A DNA stretch of 53,555 nt, taken from Anaerolineae bacterium (lineage in GTDB: Bacteria; Chloroflexota; Anaerolineae; Aggregatilineales; UBA3940). Shown here one piece after another: positions 1-9,656 of this stretch. Numbering within the stretch: the first letter of the stretch is position 1; each line of letters opens with the position of its first letter. Made by a program: the position numbers and the translations under genes. The notes under the pieces are model-generated. The model was not told the origin of the DNA. It made no database searches and saw nothing but the letters and a program-made list of their open reading frames with translations. The stretch covers positions 1 to 53,555 of the forward strand of contig JAFGLD010000245.1 of assembly GCA_016928235.1 (NCBI GenBank), in the 5' to 3' direction.

Positions 1-58
1 CCTTTGTCAACTCCATTCTCTTTCCCTCCTTTTTGCCTGTTTTCCTCTCATTTTAACA

Positions 59-103
59 TTGTCAAGCAGTTATGTCCGGATCTCAGTCCCCATTGCTTGA
101 CAA
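59..103. repeat. Short inverted repeat
   Basis: A perfect 10-bp inverted repeat (TTGTCAAGCA at 59-68, TGCTTGACAA at 94-103) with a 25-base spacer lies downstream of the minus-strand lipoprotein gene. There is no clear T-run on either side, so a terminator role is uncertain. The flanking 1-206 otherwise shows no gene; an open frame across 136-492 is the antisense shadow of the lipoprotein. Confidence 0.4.
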
Positions 104-206
104 CAAAGAACCTATAATGAGTAAAGACAGAAGCGTTGAGCATCACGTCATCTGCCAAGCTTTTAGTTATCAGCCCTGTCATGAAAGATAATGTAAAACC
201 ACATGG

Positions 207-1109
207 CTATCGTTGCACCATCAACAAACTGATGTCATCCCAAAATGTATCATTCCGCGCCATCCCCCAATCCGGAACCGAGCGCAGTATCACGGTGATC
301 ACGTCATGGTGCGCGGTAGCAATAAGCGAGAATGAATCGTATGCATCCATAGCAATTTTTGCGTCTGACCACACGACAGAATTGGCGAGCGGATCGGTTC
401 CGCCATTAGGCTCGATGCCTATCCGCATGGTGATATTGGCCTCTGATGGTGATCCGACAACCGGGTGGCCGGTTGACCATGAAAAGCCATAGGCTGTCAA
501 CTGGTAGTCTTTTCCTGGTGTTACGGTAACTTGCTGGTAAAACCCCATTACACAGGTGTTATAGCTTTGCCAGACACGTGCAGCGAAACTGCCTGTTCTG
601 ACATGGGGTGGATGGGGCTCTAACTCGGTATGTATTGTACCTGAACAACTGGACCATGGTCGCCACCCAAAGGGAACGATCAGATCGGCGGTTTCCTTAT
701 TCGAGCCGTCTTCGAAGCTGGGATTACTGATCAGGTTGTCTTGCGACAGAGGCGTGACTGCCTGTGTGGCTGGCGTATGGGTCCATGTAGGTGTTGCCGT
801 CGCCGGCTCGTTGGTCGAGGTGGCCGTGGTAATGGGTGTGTCTGTTGGGGTGGGCGTTTTGGTTGGCCTGGGCGTCCTGGTTGGTATAGGCGTGCTGGTC
901 GGCCTGGGCGTCCGGGTTGGCTTGGGGGTTCGAGTAGGTGTTGCCGTGGGTGTGTCTGTTGGCGTAGGCGTTATCGACGGTGTATAAGTCAGCGTGGGCA
1001 TTGCGGTTGGCGTATCGGTCGGCGCGACGAACGGCAAAGCTCCACCGGAGCAGGCGATAGACCATCCGACAATTAAAACAATAACGAGCGAGCCACTACT
1101 TTTCTTCAT
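207..1109 (-). CDS. Lipoprotein with long Thr/Pro-rich linker and C-terminal beta-sandwich-like domain
   Basis: The start at 1109 is preferred over upstream in-frame codons. It has a GGAAG ribosome binding site and begins a lipoprotein signal peptide: MKKSSGS, a hydrophobic stretch, then a lipobox-like SIACSGG. After the presumed lipidated Cys comes about 90 residues of Thr/Pro-rich repeats with TPT, RTP and KPT units. A C-terminal domain of roughly 180 residues opens with NLISNPSFEDGS, an opening common in carbohydrate-binding-like jelly-roll domains. It is probably anchored on the outer face of the membrane, with the linker holding the domain away from the cell. Ligand and function cannot be told from the sequence. 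The linker DNA is itself a degenerate repeat, so long antisense open frames across it are not genes. Confidence 0.8.
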   Translation of the reverse strand: MKKSSGSLVIVLIVGWSIACSGGALPFVAPTDTPTAMPTLTYTPSITPTPTDTPTATPTRTPKPTRTPRPTSTPIPTRTPRPTKTPTPTDTPITTATSTNEPATATPTWTHTPATQAVTPLSQDNLISNPSFEDGSNKETADLIVPFGWRPWSSCSGTIHTELEPHPPHVRTGSFAARVWQSYNTCVMGFYQQVTVTPGKDYQLTAYGFSWSTGHPVVGSPSEANITMRIGIEPNGGTDPLANSVVWSDAKIAMDAYDSFSLIATAHHDVITVILRSVPDWGMARNDTFWDDISLLMVQR

Positions 1110-1495
1110 CACTATCTTCCTTTGAAAGCAAAACCGTGTGACAAAAACTGAAAGCCTGGTGAAAAACTTCGGGCTATTCTTGTCTCTGCGGGAAAGCTCT
1201 TTAATCCCTACTCCTTGAGTGTATATTGTTCGTGACAAAAGTGGTAATCATAAGGTGTTTCAATTGAGCTGAGCCTCGATCAGGCAGATCGAAATGTGAT
1301 CGTTGCGTGACAGGCGTTCTCCTGGGACTTCCGGCTTCAGATCGATCCACATTGCCATAGCAAGAATTTGCAGGACTCCAGAAAATCTCAGCGCCTTGAC
1401 AGTAAACACTCTCGCAATCTCCCCCCGATGTGATACAATCCGTCCTCGTGCTCCGCTAACACCAAATCTCATTCCTCAAATCTGGAGGCTTTACT
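1110..1495. other. Intergenic region upstream of glyS
   Basis: This gap lies between the divergent lipoprotein gene and glyS. A TACAAT hexamer at 1434-1439 preceded by TGTGA resembles an extended -10 box for glyS, but no good -35 stands at the usual distance (a TTGACA at 1396-1401 is too far). No T-box core motif, leader peptide with Gly codons or terminator was seen. Confidence 0.35.
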
Positions 1496-4400
1496 GTGGG
1501 CTCGCCACACACCAAACAATCCCTTTCTTTTCAAGACGTCATCATGCGCCTGCAAAGCTTTTGGGCCGAACAGGGATGCATTATCTGGCAACCATACTAT
1601 ACACAAGTTGGCGCGGGAACGATGAACCCGGCCACCTTCTTGCGCGTCCTGGGCCCGGAGCCCTGGAATGTTGCCTATGTCGAGCCCTCTGTCCGTCCGG
1701 ATGACGGACGCTACGGCGACAACCCCAACCGGATGCAGCTGCACTACCAATACCAGGTCATTCTCAAGCCCGATCCCGGTAACCCGCAGGAGCTGTATCT
1801 TCAAAGTCTGGAGGCTATTGGCATCGACCGTCGCCAACATGACATCCGATTCGTGGAAGATAACTGGGAATCGCCCGCCTTGGGCGCCTGGGGGCTGGGC
1901 TGGGAGGTCTGGCTGGACGGCCAGGAGATCACCCAATTTACCTATTTTCAGCAAGCCGGCGGCATGGTTCTCAACCCGGTTTCGGTTGAGATTACTTATG
2001 GGCTGGAGCGCATCCTGATTGCCTTGCAGGGCGTCAAGTCGGTCTGGGAGATCGAGTGGGGCAACGGCTATCGATACGGCGACGCGCTGCTGCAATCCGA
2101 GATCGAGCACTGCCGCTACTACTTCGAGGCAGCCGATGTCGATGCGCTCACCACTATTTTCAACACCTACGAGCATGAGGCTCAGAACGCGCTTGAGCAA
2201 GATCCGCCGCTGGTGCTGCCGGCCCACGACTACGTGCTGAAGTGCTCACATCTGTTTAATGTTCTCGATACGCGCGGCGCGATTGGCGTCGTCGAGCGGG
2301 CCAAGTACTTTAGCCGTATGCAGACATTGGCTGCCCGCGTTGCCCGCGCGTTTACCGATCAGCGACATCGACTGGAATACCCAACGCTGCCGCCTGACTG
2401 GGAGGTCGATGCGGAGACGCTGGCTCTGATTGTCCCCCAGGCGGAAGAGCCAAAGACTCTGACGGGCAAATTCCCGACCAGGCCCGCGCCCTTTTTGCTG
2501 GAGATCGGGGTGGAGGAACTGCCGGCTGCCGATCTCGATTCGGCGCTGGCGCAGCTTGGGGAGCTGATTGCCACCATGCTGACCGAAGCCCGGCTCGATT
2601 ACCAATCGGTGGCCATCGGCGGGACACCACGCCGGCTGGTAGCTTATGTCGACGGTCTCTCGCCCAACCAGAAGGCCGATGAGCGCATCGTGCGCGGCCC
2701 GCCGGTGAAAGTTGCCTTTGACGCCAAAGGCAAGCCAACGCCCGCCGCTGAGGGCTTCGCGCGGAAGAACGGCGTCCCGGTCGAGGAACTGGAACGACAG
2801 GAGATCGAGGGTGGTGAGTACATCGTGGCAGTTGTGCGCGAGGAAGGCCGCCCCACGCCCGAAGTGCTGGCCGAGCTGCTTCCCAATCTGCTCGCCGCCA
2901 TCCGCTTCGATAAATCGATGCGCTGGAACTTCTCCGGTGTGGCCTTCTCGAGGCCGCTGCGCTGGCTGGTGGCACTCTTCGGCAAGGCCGTCATCTCTTT
3001 CAGTTACGCCGATGCTTATTCCGGTCGCGTTACCCGCGGGACGCGAGCGGAGGGTTCGCCGGAAATCGACATCGAGAGTGCTGCTGCCTACTTTGATGTG
3101 ATGGCAGAACAGGGTATCCTGATCGATCCGGTGGCCCGGAGAGCTGAGATCGACGAACAGATTAAGGTCCTGGCTAAGAAGGCAGGTGGCATCATCAAAG
3201 ATGATCCTGGCCTGCTCGACGAGGTTGCCAATCTGGTCGAGCAGCCAACCGCGCTGCTGGGCAGTTTCGAACAGGAGTTTTTGGAGCTGCCGGAGCCGGT
3301 GCTGACTACCGTCATGAAGAAACATCAGCGCTACTTCGCCGTTGTTGACAAAAAGGGCAGTCTGCTGCCGGTCTTCATCGCCGTCCGCAACGGCAACGAC
3401 GAATTCCTGGCCAAAGTGATCGACGGCAACGAGCATGTCATCCGGGCACGCTTTGCCGACGCGCGCTTCTTCTACGCTCAGGATACCAAACACTCGCTGG
3501 CAGGCTTCTTGCCTGACCTTAAAACGCTGACGTTCCAGGAGACCCTGGGCTCTTACTACGATAAATCCTCCCGGCTCGAAGGGCTCGCAGCCCGGCTGGG
3601 CGGGTTGCTGGGGCTCTCGGATGATGAGCTGGATGTGACCATCCGCGCCGCGCGGCTTGCCAAGGCCGATCTGGCCACTCAAATGGTGGTCGAGCTGACC
3701 TCGCTGCAAGGTGTCATGGGGCGTGAGTATGCCCTCCGCTCCGGCGAACAACCGGCCGTTGCTCAGGCTCTTGCCGAGCATTACCAGCCGCGCCAATCCG
3801 GTGACAGTCTGCCCGCAAGCCTGGCAGGCATCACGGTGGCACTGGCCGATCGCGTCGACAGTCTGGTGGGGCTGCTGGCAGTCGGGTTGGCGCCTACCGG
3901 GTCGGCCGATCCCTATGGGTTGCGCCGGGCGGCGCTCGGATTGGTGCAAATTCTGCTGGGGCACCACATCAGCATCGATCTGCGGCAGGTGGTGGTATGG
4001 TCGTCACAGTCGATGCCCATCGAAGTCGATGAGGATGCCCAGGCTGCCGTGCTGGACTTTATTGCAGGGCGGCTGCGTGGAGTGCTCAAAGAGACCTACC
4101 GGCATGATGTGGCCGAAGCTGTCCTGGGAGTGCTGGCCTACGATCCATACCGGGCCGGCATCCATGCCGAGCAATTGGCCGGACAGGTCGCTCGCGCCGA
4201 CTGGTCGCCTATTCTGGATGCCTATGCACGTTGTGTGCGTATCACCCGTGATCAAAAAGAACAGTATGTGCTGAAGCCCAAAGCCTTCGCCGAGCCTGCC
4301 GAGAAAAACCTGCTGGCAGCTTACCAAAAAGCGGCTAAGGCCATCGCCGCCGGCACAGATGTCGATGCCTTCATCACAGCCTTCGAGCCGCTGGTCGAGC

Positions 4401-4552
4401 CGATCTCGGTGTTCTTCGCCCCGGCAGCTGAGGGCGGCGTGCTGGTCATGGATAAGGATCCAAAGATGCGTGAGAATCGGCTGGCACTGCTTCAACACAT
4501 CGTTGCGCTGGGTAGCGGTGTGGCTGACTTCAGTCAATTAGAAGGGTTTTAG
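1496..4552 (+). CDS. glyS: Glycyl-tRNA synthetase, alpha and beta subunits fused
   Basis: This class II synthetase charges tRNA-Gly in the cytoplasm. In most bacteria of this type the alpha and beta subunits are separate genes; here they form one chain of 1018 residues. Residues about 1-290 are the catalytic alpha part, with [15 protein letters not shown] near the N-terminus and the motif 3 signature GLERI. From about residue 332 ([12 protein letters not shown]) the beta part begins, ending in the helical anticodon-binding region. Fused forms are known from chlamydiae and some other lineages. The start is GTG at 1496, chosen because GGAGG at 1483-1487 is correctly spaced and the next residues lead directly into the conserved alpha domain. 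A palindromic hairpin follows the stop codon. Confidence 0.97.
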   Translation: MGSPHTKQSLSFQDVIMRLQSFWAEQGCIIWQPYYTQVGAGTMNPATFLRVLGPEPWNVAYVEPSVRPDDGRYGDNPNRMQLHYQYQVILKPDPGNPQELYLQSLEAIGIDRRQHDIRFVEDNWESPALGAWGLGWEVWLDGQEITQFTYFQQAGGMVLNPVSVEITYGLERILIALQGVKSVWEIEWGNGYRYGDALLQSEIEHCRYYFEAADVDALTTIFNTYEHEAQNALEQDPPLVLPAHDYVLKCSHLFNVLDTRGAIGVVERAKYFSRMQTLAARVARAFTDQRHRLEYPTLPPDWEVDAETLALIVPQAEEPKTLTGKFPTRPAPFLLEIGVEELPAADLDSALAQLGELIATMLTEARLDYQSVAIGGTPRRLVAYVDGLSPNQKADERIVRGPPVKVAFDAKGKPTPAAEGFARKNGVPVEELERQEIEGGEYIVAVVREEGRPTPEVLAELLPNLLAAIRFDKSMRWNFSGVAFSRPLRWLVALFGKAVISFSYADAYSGRVTRGTRAEGSPEIDIESAAAYFDVMAEQGILIDPVARRAEIDEQIKVLAKKAGGIIKDDPGLLDEVANLVEQPTALLGSFEQEFLELPEPVLTTVMKKHQRYFAVVDKKGSLLPVFIAVRNGNDEFLAKVIDGNEHVIRARFADARFFYAQDTKHSLAGFLPDLKTLTFQETLGSYYDKSSRLEGLAARLGGLLGLSDDELDVTIRAARLAKADLATQMVVELTSLQGVMGREYALRSGEQPAVAQALAEHYQPRQSGDSLPASLAGITVALADRVDSLVGLLAVGLAPTGSADPYGLRRAALGLVQILLGHHISIDLRQVVVWSSQSMPIEVDEDAQAAVLDFIAGRLRGVLKETYRHDVAEAVLGVLAYDPYRAGIHAEQLAGQVARADWSPILDAYARCVRITRDQKEQYVLKPKAFAEPAEKNLLAAYQKAAKAIAAGTDVDAFITAFEPLVEPISVFFAPAAEGGVLVMDKDPKMRENRLALLQHIVALGSGVADFSQLEGF

Positions 4553-4556
4553 GAGA

Positions 4557-4588
4557 ACAGTATCTGTCCGGACAGCGTGACTGTTTTC
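4557..4588 (+). terminator. Possible terminator after glyS
   Basis: A perfect 12-bp palindrome, CTGTCCGGACAG (4564-4575), is flanked by ACAGT and ACTGT and followed by TTTT. The layout fits a weak intrinsic terminator just after glyS. The loop is very tight, so the call is tentative. Confidence 0.4.
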
Positions 4589-4637
4589 AGTACCAGTTGT
4601 CAACCGACCCCAGCATCAGACAAAGTGACGAGTAACG

Positions 4638-5534
4638 ATGGAATCTCAAGAGCCATTTGCCCATTGGAAAGAAACCACCGGGCGACGAGATATGCCGCCG
4701 GAGCCGGTTGTCGGCGCGGACGGGCTGCCGCCGGTGTTTCAGTTCAGCCAGAACACGCTGCAAGATTATGTTGATTGTGCCCGGCGCTTCCAGCTCAGGT
4801 ATGTGCTTGCCCGGCAGTGGCCCGCCGTCGAGAGTGAGCCAATCGAAGAGCGTGAGCATTTCATTGAGCAGGGGGCACAGTTTCATCTGTTGGTGCAACG
4901 TCACCTGCTAGGTATCCCCGAAGAGCAGCTCAGACCGGAAGAACCGCTCCTGAGCCGGTGGTGGGAGGCTTACCTGCACCAGCCTCCTCCCGATCTTCCC
5001 ATCGACCTGCGGCTGCCGGAAGCACAGCTTTCGACCCCTGTAGCCGGCAAGCGGCTGCTGGCCCGCTTTGACCTGTTGGCGATTGAACCAGGGCAGCGCG
5101 TTGTGATTGTTGACTGGAAAACTACCCACCGTCGTCCTGACCGCCGGCTGTTAGCTGCCCGGCTTCAAACGCGCGTCTACCCATTTGTATTGGTCGAAGC
5201 CGGGGCAGGGGTATTCGGAGGTCCTGTCCGGCCCGAGCAGATCAACCTGATCTACTGGTTCGCCGAGGCGCCTGGTGAATTGGAAGTTTTCCCTTACAGC
5301 CAGGAGCTGCACGAAGAGAATCGGGCATACCTGGGTGGGCTGATCGACGAGGTGGTAAGCCGCCGTGAGGAAGTGTGGCCCCTCACTGAGGATACGCACA
5401 TGTGCATGTTCTGCGTTTACCGCTCGCTTTGTGACCGGGGTGTAAAGGCCGGAGATTACCGGGATGTCGACACGGAGGTTGACATCTTCGACTTTAACAT
5501 CGATCTGGACAGCATTGAGGAGATTGCTTTTTGA
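4638..5534 (+). CDS. PD-(D/E)XK nuclease, RecB/Cas4-like, with predicted 4Fe-4S cluster
   Basis: This 298-residue protein looks like a stand-alone RecB-family nuclease. The catalytic core is visible as RFD (D145) followed by VVIVDWKTT (D159, K161), with a downstream LQTRVYPF helix that fits the QxxxY motif. Four cysteines are arranged as in AddB and Cas4: one near the N-terminus (C47, YVDCARRF) and a C-terminal C-x2-C-x5-C (C256, C259, C265), so a 4Fe-4S cluster is likely. No helicase, CRISPR array or other cas gene is nearby, so it is not part of a visible CRISPR locus. Its likely activity is DNA end processing or single-strand exonuclease, but the partner is unknown. It follows glyS on the same strand, and a palindromic element begins two bases after its stop. 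Confidence 0.85.
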   Translation: MESQEPFAHWKETTGRRDMPPEPVVGADGLPPVFQFSQNTLQDYVDCARRFQLRYVLARQWPAVESEPIEEREHFIEQGAQFHLLVQRHLLGIPEEQLRPEEPLLSRWWEAYLHQPPPDLPIDLRLPEAQLSTPVAGKRLLARFDLLAIEPGQRVVIVDWKTTHRRPDRRLLAARLQTRVYPFVLVEAGAGVFGGPVRPEQINLIYWFAEAPGELEVFPYSQELHEENRAYLGGLIDEVVSRREEVWPLTEDTHMCMFCVYRSLCDRGVKAGDYRDVDTEVDIFDFNIDLDSIEEIAF

Positions 5535-5536
5535 AA

Positions 5537-5617
5537 TAGACTTTATCGGAAATAGCTGAGTTATGCACAAAATAGCGTAGATTTTACGCATAGCGTGCCT
5601 ATTGCCGATAAAGTCTA
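5537..5617. repeat. Palindromic intergenic element, copy 1 (81 bp)
   Basis: Terminal inverted repeats of about 19 bases (TAGACTTTATCGG at 5537-5549, its complement at 5605-5617, both extending inward through AATAG with one mismatch) bound an 81-bp unit with further internal symmetry. Related copies lie at 15886-15966 (same length, opposite orientation) and 18738-18795 (internally deleted). It starts two bases after the nuclease stop codon and may also act as a terminator. Confidence 0.85.
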
Positions 5618-5687
5618 CTATGAGCGGGTCGCCACACCTCTTTTACCCCTCACCAGGTAATCGTATGGTAGACGTAGGTTAGAAGTG

Positions 5688-5717
5688 TTGACTATGGTTC
5701 ACCTTTTGACTTATACT
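5688..5717 (+). promoter_or_regulatory. Sigma-70-type promoter for SWIM gene leader
   Basis: TTGACT (5688-5693) and TATACT (5712-5717) are separated by 18 bases. Transcription would start near 5724 and run into a terminator-like hairpin at 5770-5807 before reaching the SWIM gene at 5857. Confidence 0.55.
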
Positions 5718-5769
5718 AAAACTACTATGAGCAGAGTAGCGGCCATAATTCCCGCATTAAATCTGTATT

Positions 5770-5807
5770 GAGCACGCAGAGAGTTTTTCACTGCGTGCTC
5801 TGTTTTT
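5770..5807 (+). terminator. Intrinsic terminator or attenuator upstream of the SWIM gene
   Basis: A perfect 10-bp stem (GAGCACGCAG at 5770-5779, CTGCGTGCTC at 5791-5800) is followed by TGTTTTT. It lies between the promoter at 5688-5717 and the small gene at 5857. It would either end a short RNA of about 85 nucleotides or attenuate the gene. Confidence 0.75.
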
Positions 5808-5856
5808 AATTAACCAAGCTGGCAAAGTACCAGCCCATCCCACATTTAAGGAGGCC

Positions 5857-6111
5857 ATGAGAAAAGATACGATGGACTACGGAATGATCGGGAAGATCGA
5901 AAAAGCCAAACGTTATGCAGAGGAACGTGATAGGATTTGCCTGGATACGTTAGCGGTGACATTTGACGGTGAAAACAACCCTCATGCGGTCAAGTTTGAA
6001 GCGGGTCAATGGCACTGTGATTGTGATTTTTTTCAGACTCGTGGAACATGCAGTCACACAATGGCTTTGGAGCGCATCCTTGACGGGATGATCCCGGAAG
6101 GGGTAAGTTAG
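5857..6111 (+). CDS. Small SWIM-type zinc-finger protein
   Basis: This 84-residue protein carries the SWIM zinc-binding pattern CxCx(n)CxH as C54, C56, C65 and H67 (WHCDCDFFQTRGTCSH). SWIM domains bind DNA or proteins and usually sit in larger proteins such as Swi2/Snf2 ATPases or transposases, so a free-standing copy is unusual. The function is unknown. The start is uncertain: a strong AAGGAGG lies only two bases before the ATG at 5857, while a second in-frame ATG at 5872 lies 17 bases after the GGAGG, so spacing is poor for either. The gene is an isolated unit with its own promoter, an upstream hairpin and a strong terminator. Confidence 0.75.
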   Translation: MRKDTMDYGMIGKIEKAKRYAEERDRICLDTLAVTFDGENNPHAVKFEAGQWHCDCDFFQTRGTCSHTMALERILDGMIPEGVS

Positions 6112-6144
6112 AACATTCCGTCATAGCCGGAAATCAGGTGGTTT

Positions 6145-6177
6145 AAAAAAGACGGCCATCAGACAGGCCGTCTTTTT
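6145..6177 (+). terminator. Intrinsic terminator after SWIM gene
   Basis: A-run, GACGGCC (6151-6157), an 8-base loop, GGCCGTC (6166-6172) and a T-run. The symmetric A- and T-runs mean it could work on both strands. Confidence 0.85.
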
Positions 6178-6374
6178 GTTGTGGCCGTTGCCTACATAAT
6201 TTCGGTGAGCGTTGCTATAATCTCATCTCATGTATCGCTATCTGTGTTCCGCTCTTTGCCTTGCCGCGGATCATGATGAGGTATGTGCCTTGTAAAAACG
6301 GTTCACAGATTTCGAACTATTTTGGGGTTGACATTTTTGTATGGCGAAAGCCTTCGTTTTCTAGGATCAGAATA

Positions 6375-7394
6375 ATGAGCAGGTCCTTTCTGTCAGAAAT
6401 ATTTTCCTTTCTCCGAGGACAACCTAACCATCCTATATACCACAAAGAGACAGCCGGATGGGCATATGTGCGAGCCTGGCGTGGCTTGCGTCGCGGCTGT
6501 CTGCCGCTGATGGCATTGATCATGGTGAGTACATCCTGCTGCTGCGGTCTCATGATCTTTCCCACTATCTTGGATAATTCCCCATCCGACACACCTACCA
6601 TTTTATTCTTCACACTGCCGATAATTTTGTTGTTGGGTGTGCTTTCTGGCGGGGAGATCATCAATGTGCTGACCGGATTTGTGGCTACTGTGCTGACTGC
6701 AACCACTATCAGCGCGGAAATCGAAGCGCAAACCTATCCACTTTTGCGCTTAACTGCTATTCACCCTCGCCAGATTATGCTGGCAAAGTTAGGGGCGGCC
6801 TTCAATCAAATCCGGCTGCCTATCATTACGATTATGGTTGCCCGCTTGGTTTCAATTGCGGGCGGTGTATTGTTGTTGGTTTTGTATGTGATCGTACAAG
6901 CCGAGTCAGCATTTTTGCCTCAAGAAGTCTTGGAAATATGGGCTCAGATAGTGCCCCACATACCCGGCATCGTTAGCTTGTTGATATCCGGCCTGGTCTG
7001 GCTAATATGCCATGCTTTACTCAAGCCAGTTGTGGATATGCTGCTGTTCCTGACGATCGGGCTTTTTGCCTCATCATTTACCCGAACCCGTTCGGGAGGG
7101 TTATTTGCCGCGGGAGGTATACGGGTGGCTCTGTGGGTAGCCAGTTATATCCTCAGCCAGATCGCTTCATCGTTTTTATCTCTTGCGACAATGCCTCTTG
7201 CAATTATGGCAGGCAGTGCCCCTGATGCCTTTGAGGAGCTGGCGGCTATTTCGCCCAACCTGTGGATGCTTGGCGCAGCAGTAACTACCAGCGGCATGGT
7301 TATTATAATGATTGTCCTTGAATTCGTTCTGACCTTGATTTTGTTGCGAATAACCCAGAATCGCGTCGAGCAACTGCCGTTCGCCGGAATATAA
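6375..7394 (+). CDS. Multi-pass membrane protein, ABC-2-type permease-like
   Basis: The frame is open from 6261, but ATG 6375 is preferred because it has an AGGA site about eight bases upstream and removes a poorly conserved-looking leader. The 339-residue protein (MSRSFLSEIFSF start) has a basic N-terminal region, then about six or seven hydrophobic segments. Between the early segments lies a stretch of the type AQTYPLLRLTAIHPRQI followed by MLAKLGAAF, which resembles the coupling region of ABC-2 family permeases. No ATP-binding protein is adjacent, so the energy source would have to be encoded elsewhere. The small membrane protein at 7404 follows after nine bases and is probably co-transcribed. 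The family assignment is an inference from pattern only. Confidence 0.65.
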   Translation: MSRSFLSEIFSFLRGQPNHPIYHKETAGWAYVRAWRGLRRGCLPLMALIMVSTSCCCGLMIFPTILDNSPSDTPTILFFTLPIILLLGVLSGGEIINVLTGFVATVLTATTISAEIEAQTYPLLRLTAIHPRQIMLAKLGAAFNQIRLPIITIMVARLVSIAGGVLLLVLYVIVQAESAFLPQEVLEIWAQIVPHIPGIVSLLISGLVWLICHALLKPVVDMLLFLTIGLFASSFTRTRSGGLFAAGGIRVALWVASYILSQIASSFLSLATMPLAIMAGSAPDAFEELAAISPNLWMLGAAVTTSGMVIIMIVLEFVLTLILLRITQNRVEQLPFAGI

Positions 7395-7403
7395 TCAAAC
7401 ACT

Positions 7404-7853
7404 GTGAACGATAATGTGAATCCAAAAGATAAACGTCCTCCTTTCGTAACCCTGCTGGCAGCGTTGGTGTTTATCCTATCGGTTGCCGGCTTTGCCGGTC
7501 TGTTGGTAGGTCTGGCGCGCCGGCCCGTTCTTTCCAACCTGGACCTGGTCGTGCCTCTCTGGCTGCTCCTGGCATTCAGTGGTATATGGGGTATCATCTG
7601 GCTGGGTATCGCCTGGGGATTATGGCGATTATCATCGTGGACACGCAGGGCAGCCATTATCTGCTTTATCATTTATCAGATTGTGAACATTGGACAGCAA
7701 GGGCTGTTGGCGCGCGGCGATTATGAGCGTTCTCAGCTCCCATTTGTCATCGGTGTGGCAGTCTTGTTGAGCGCCCTGGTGACATTCGGGTTGACGCGCC
7801 CGCGTATACGACAGGCGTTTGAAGCCCACGAATACGAGAGCAGCAACGGGTGA
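7404..7853 (+). CDS. Hypothetical small membrane protein, four TM segments
   Basis: Encoded nine bases after the permease-like gene, with a GTG start at 7404. The 149-residue product has a short charged N-terminus and four predicted membrane helices (about residues 13-37, 50-72, 83-100 and 113-130). Basic residues lie between helices 2 and 3 (WRLSSWTRRAA), and the C-terminal tail is charged. No recognised motif is visible. It probably forms a unit with the upstream membrane protein. Confidence 0.6.
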   Translation: MNDNVNPKDKRPPFVTLLAALVFILSVAGFAGLLVGLARRPVLSNLDLVVPLWLLLAFSGIWGIIWLGIAWGLWRLSSWTRRAAIICFIIYQIVNIGQQGLLARGDYERSQLPFVIGVAVLLSALVTFGLTRPRIRQAFEAHEYESSNG

Positions 7854-7904
7854 TGGATGATCGGAGCATCGACATGAATACCAGCAGAAAGCCAAAGAGC
7901 CATT

Positions 7905-9587
7905 ATGCAATTAAAAGATAATCAGAAAACAAAGAGAACCAAAATAGAACAATCTGACATTGCGCCGCGAGAGAGGCCGTCTCGGTCTGACGCATCGATT
8001 GATACCCGATCATCACATCAGGTGGCTTCACGCGCATCAGATCCCAAGATCGAGCAGCTTAACAACCTTCGATATCAAGCCCGTCAAGGAGGCGGCGAGG
8101 ATCGGATTGCCAGGCAGCATCAGCAAGGCAAGATGACGGCGCGCGAGCGGCTTGAGCTGCTGCTCGATACCGGCAGCTTTCGGGAGCAAGATCCCTTTGT
8201 CATCCACCGTGAGCGCAACTTTGGCATGGATATGCCGGACAAGCAGTTCCTGGGAGACAGCGTCATCACCGGTTGGGGGACGATCAACGGGCGATTGGTC
8301 TACGTCTACTCGCAAGATTTCACCGTCCTGGGGGGCAGTCTCTCCGAAGTTCACGCCGAGAAGATCTGCAAAATCCTCGATATGGCCATGAAGACCGGCG
8401 CCCCCGTAATCGGCATCAACGATTCGGGCGGCGCGCGCATTCAGGAAGGCGTTATGTCGTTGGGCGGTTATGCCGAGATCTTCCTGCGCAACACACTGGC
8501 ATCGGGAGTGGTTCCCCAGATTTCAGCCATCATGGGGCCCTGCGCGGGCGGCGCGGTCTACTCCCCGGCGCTGACCGACTTTATCTTCATGGTCAAGAAT
8601 ACCAGCAACATGTTCGTCACCGGGCCGGATGTCATCAAGGCGGTGATGCATGAAGAGGTAACTTTTGAAGATCTGGGCGGCGCGATGACCCACAATTCCA
8701 TTTCGGGTGTGAGCCATCTGGCTGCCGAGAGCGAAGCAGACTGCCTGGCATTGATCCGGGAATTGTTAACCTACCTGCCGCAAAACAACCTGGAAGACCC
8801 GCCTTTCGAGGCATCTAACGACGATCCGCTGCGGATGGATGACCGCCTCAACACGATCATCCCGGAAAACCCCAATAAGCCCTACGATGCAAAAGAAGTG
8901 ATCCGGATGATCGTCGACCAGGGGCAGTTTTACGAAATTCAGGAACACTACGCCGGGAATATCGTGGTTGGCTTTGCCCGGCTCGGTGGACACAGCGTTG
9001 GGATCATTGCCAACCAACCCATCGCGCTGGCAGGCGTGCTTGATATCAAGGCTTCGATCAAGGGTGCGCGCTTCGCGCGCTTCTGCGACTGCTTCAACAT
9101 CCCCATCATCACCTTCGAAGACGTTCCCGGCTTCCTACCCGGCGTCGATCAGGAGCATGGCGGGATCATCCGGCACGGCGCCAAGCTGCTCTATGCCTAC
9201 TGCGAAGCGACCGTTCCCAAGATCACGGTCATCACCCGCAAGGCTTATGGCGGGGCTTACTGTGTTATGAACAGTAAACACATCCGTGGCGATCTCAACC
9301 TGGCCTGGCCGACAGCCGAAATTGCCGTGATGGGGCCGGATGCCGCGGTCAATATCATCTTCCGCAAGGATTTGGCCGAGGCTGACGACCCGGCCGCCCG
9401 CAAAACTGAGCTGGTCGATGACTACCGCGAGCGATTTGCCAATCCGTATGTGGCAGCCAGCCGCGGCTACATCGATGATGTCATCGAGCCGCGCGAAACA
9501 CGCCCGCGCCTGATCAATGCATTAGAAGTGCTGCGCAACAAACGTGATACCAATCCGCCAAAGAAGCATGGGAATATTCCCCTGTAA
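7905..9587 (+). CDS. Acyl-CoA (propionyl-CoA type) carboxylase, carboxyltransferase subunit
   Basis: This subunit transfers carboxyl from carboxybiotin to an acyl-CoA, most likely propionyl- or acetyl-CoA. Crotonase-fold signatures are clear: [13 protein letters not shown] and [16 protein letters not shown] in the first half, [14 protein letters not shown] in the second. Overall architecture and length match PccB/AccD5-like proteins. The N-terminus is odd: conserved similarity ([13 protein letters not shown]) begins only at about residue 48. The preceding 47 residues are polar and lysine/serine-rich, and the ATG at 7905 has no good ribosome binding site. A later GTG (residue 40) is possible. 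It is the first gene of an operon with the biotin carboxylase and biotin carrier genes. Substrate cannot be settled from sequence reading alone. Confidence 0.93.
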   Translation: MQLKDNQKTKRTKIEQSDIAPRERPSRSDASIDTRSSHQVASRASDPKIEQLNNLRYQARQGGGEDRIARQHQQGKMTARERLELLLDTGSFREQDPFVIHRERNFGMDMPDKQFLGDSVITGWGTINGRLVYVYSQDFTVLGGSLSEVHAEKICKILDMAMKTGAPVIGINDSGGARIQEGVMSLGGYAEIFLRNTLASGVVPQISAIMGPCAGGAVYSPALTDFIFMVKNTSNMFVTGPDVIKAVMHEEVTFEDLGGAMTHNSISGVSHLAAESEADCLALIRELLTYLPQNNLEDPPFEASNDDPLRMDDRLNTIIPENPNKPYDAKEVIRMIVDQGQFYEIQEHYAGNIVVGFARLGGHSVGIIANQPIALAGVLDIKASIKGARFARFCDCFNIPIITFEDVPGFLPGVDQEHGGIIRHGAKLLYAYCEATVPKITVITRKAYGGAYCVMNSKHIRGDLNLAWPTAEIAVMGPDAAVNIIFRKDLAEADDPAARKTELVDDYRERFANPYVAASRGYIDDVIEPRETRPRLINALEVLRNKRDTNPPKKHGNIPL

Positions 9588-9656
9588 GAACGGCGAGTTT
9601 ACAGTTCACAGCTTAAAGACTAACAGCTAAAAGCTAACAGCTTACCGAGGTGATTT

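Noticed and set aside
136..492. Plus-strand open frame at the left edge
   Set aside because: It overlaps the C-terminal domain of the minus-strand lipoprotein and has no ribosome binding site.
724..1076. Several open frames over the Thr/Pro linker of the lipoprotein
   Set aside because: The linker DNA is a degenerate repeat with few stop codons in any frame, so these are artefacts of composition.
2246..3967. Long antisense open frame (573 codons) across glyS
   Set aside because: It is the complement of a highly conserved synthetase gene with strong codon bias; the translation has no recognisable domain.
4638..5534. Cas4 of a CRISPR system
   Set aside because: No array, cas1 or cas2 is nearby; the general nuclease family name is safer.
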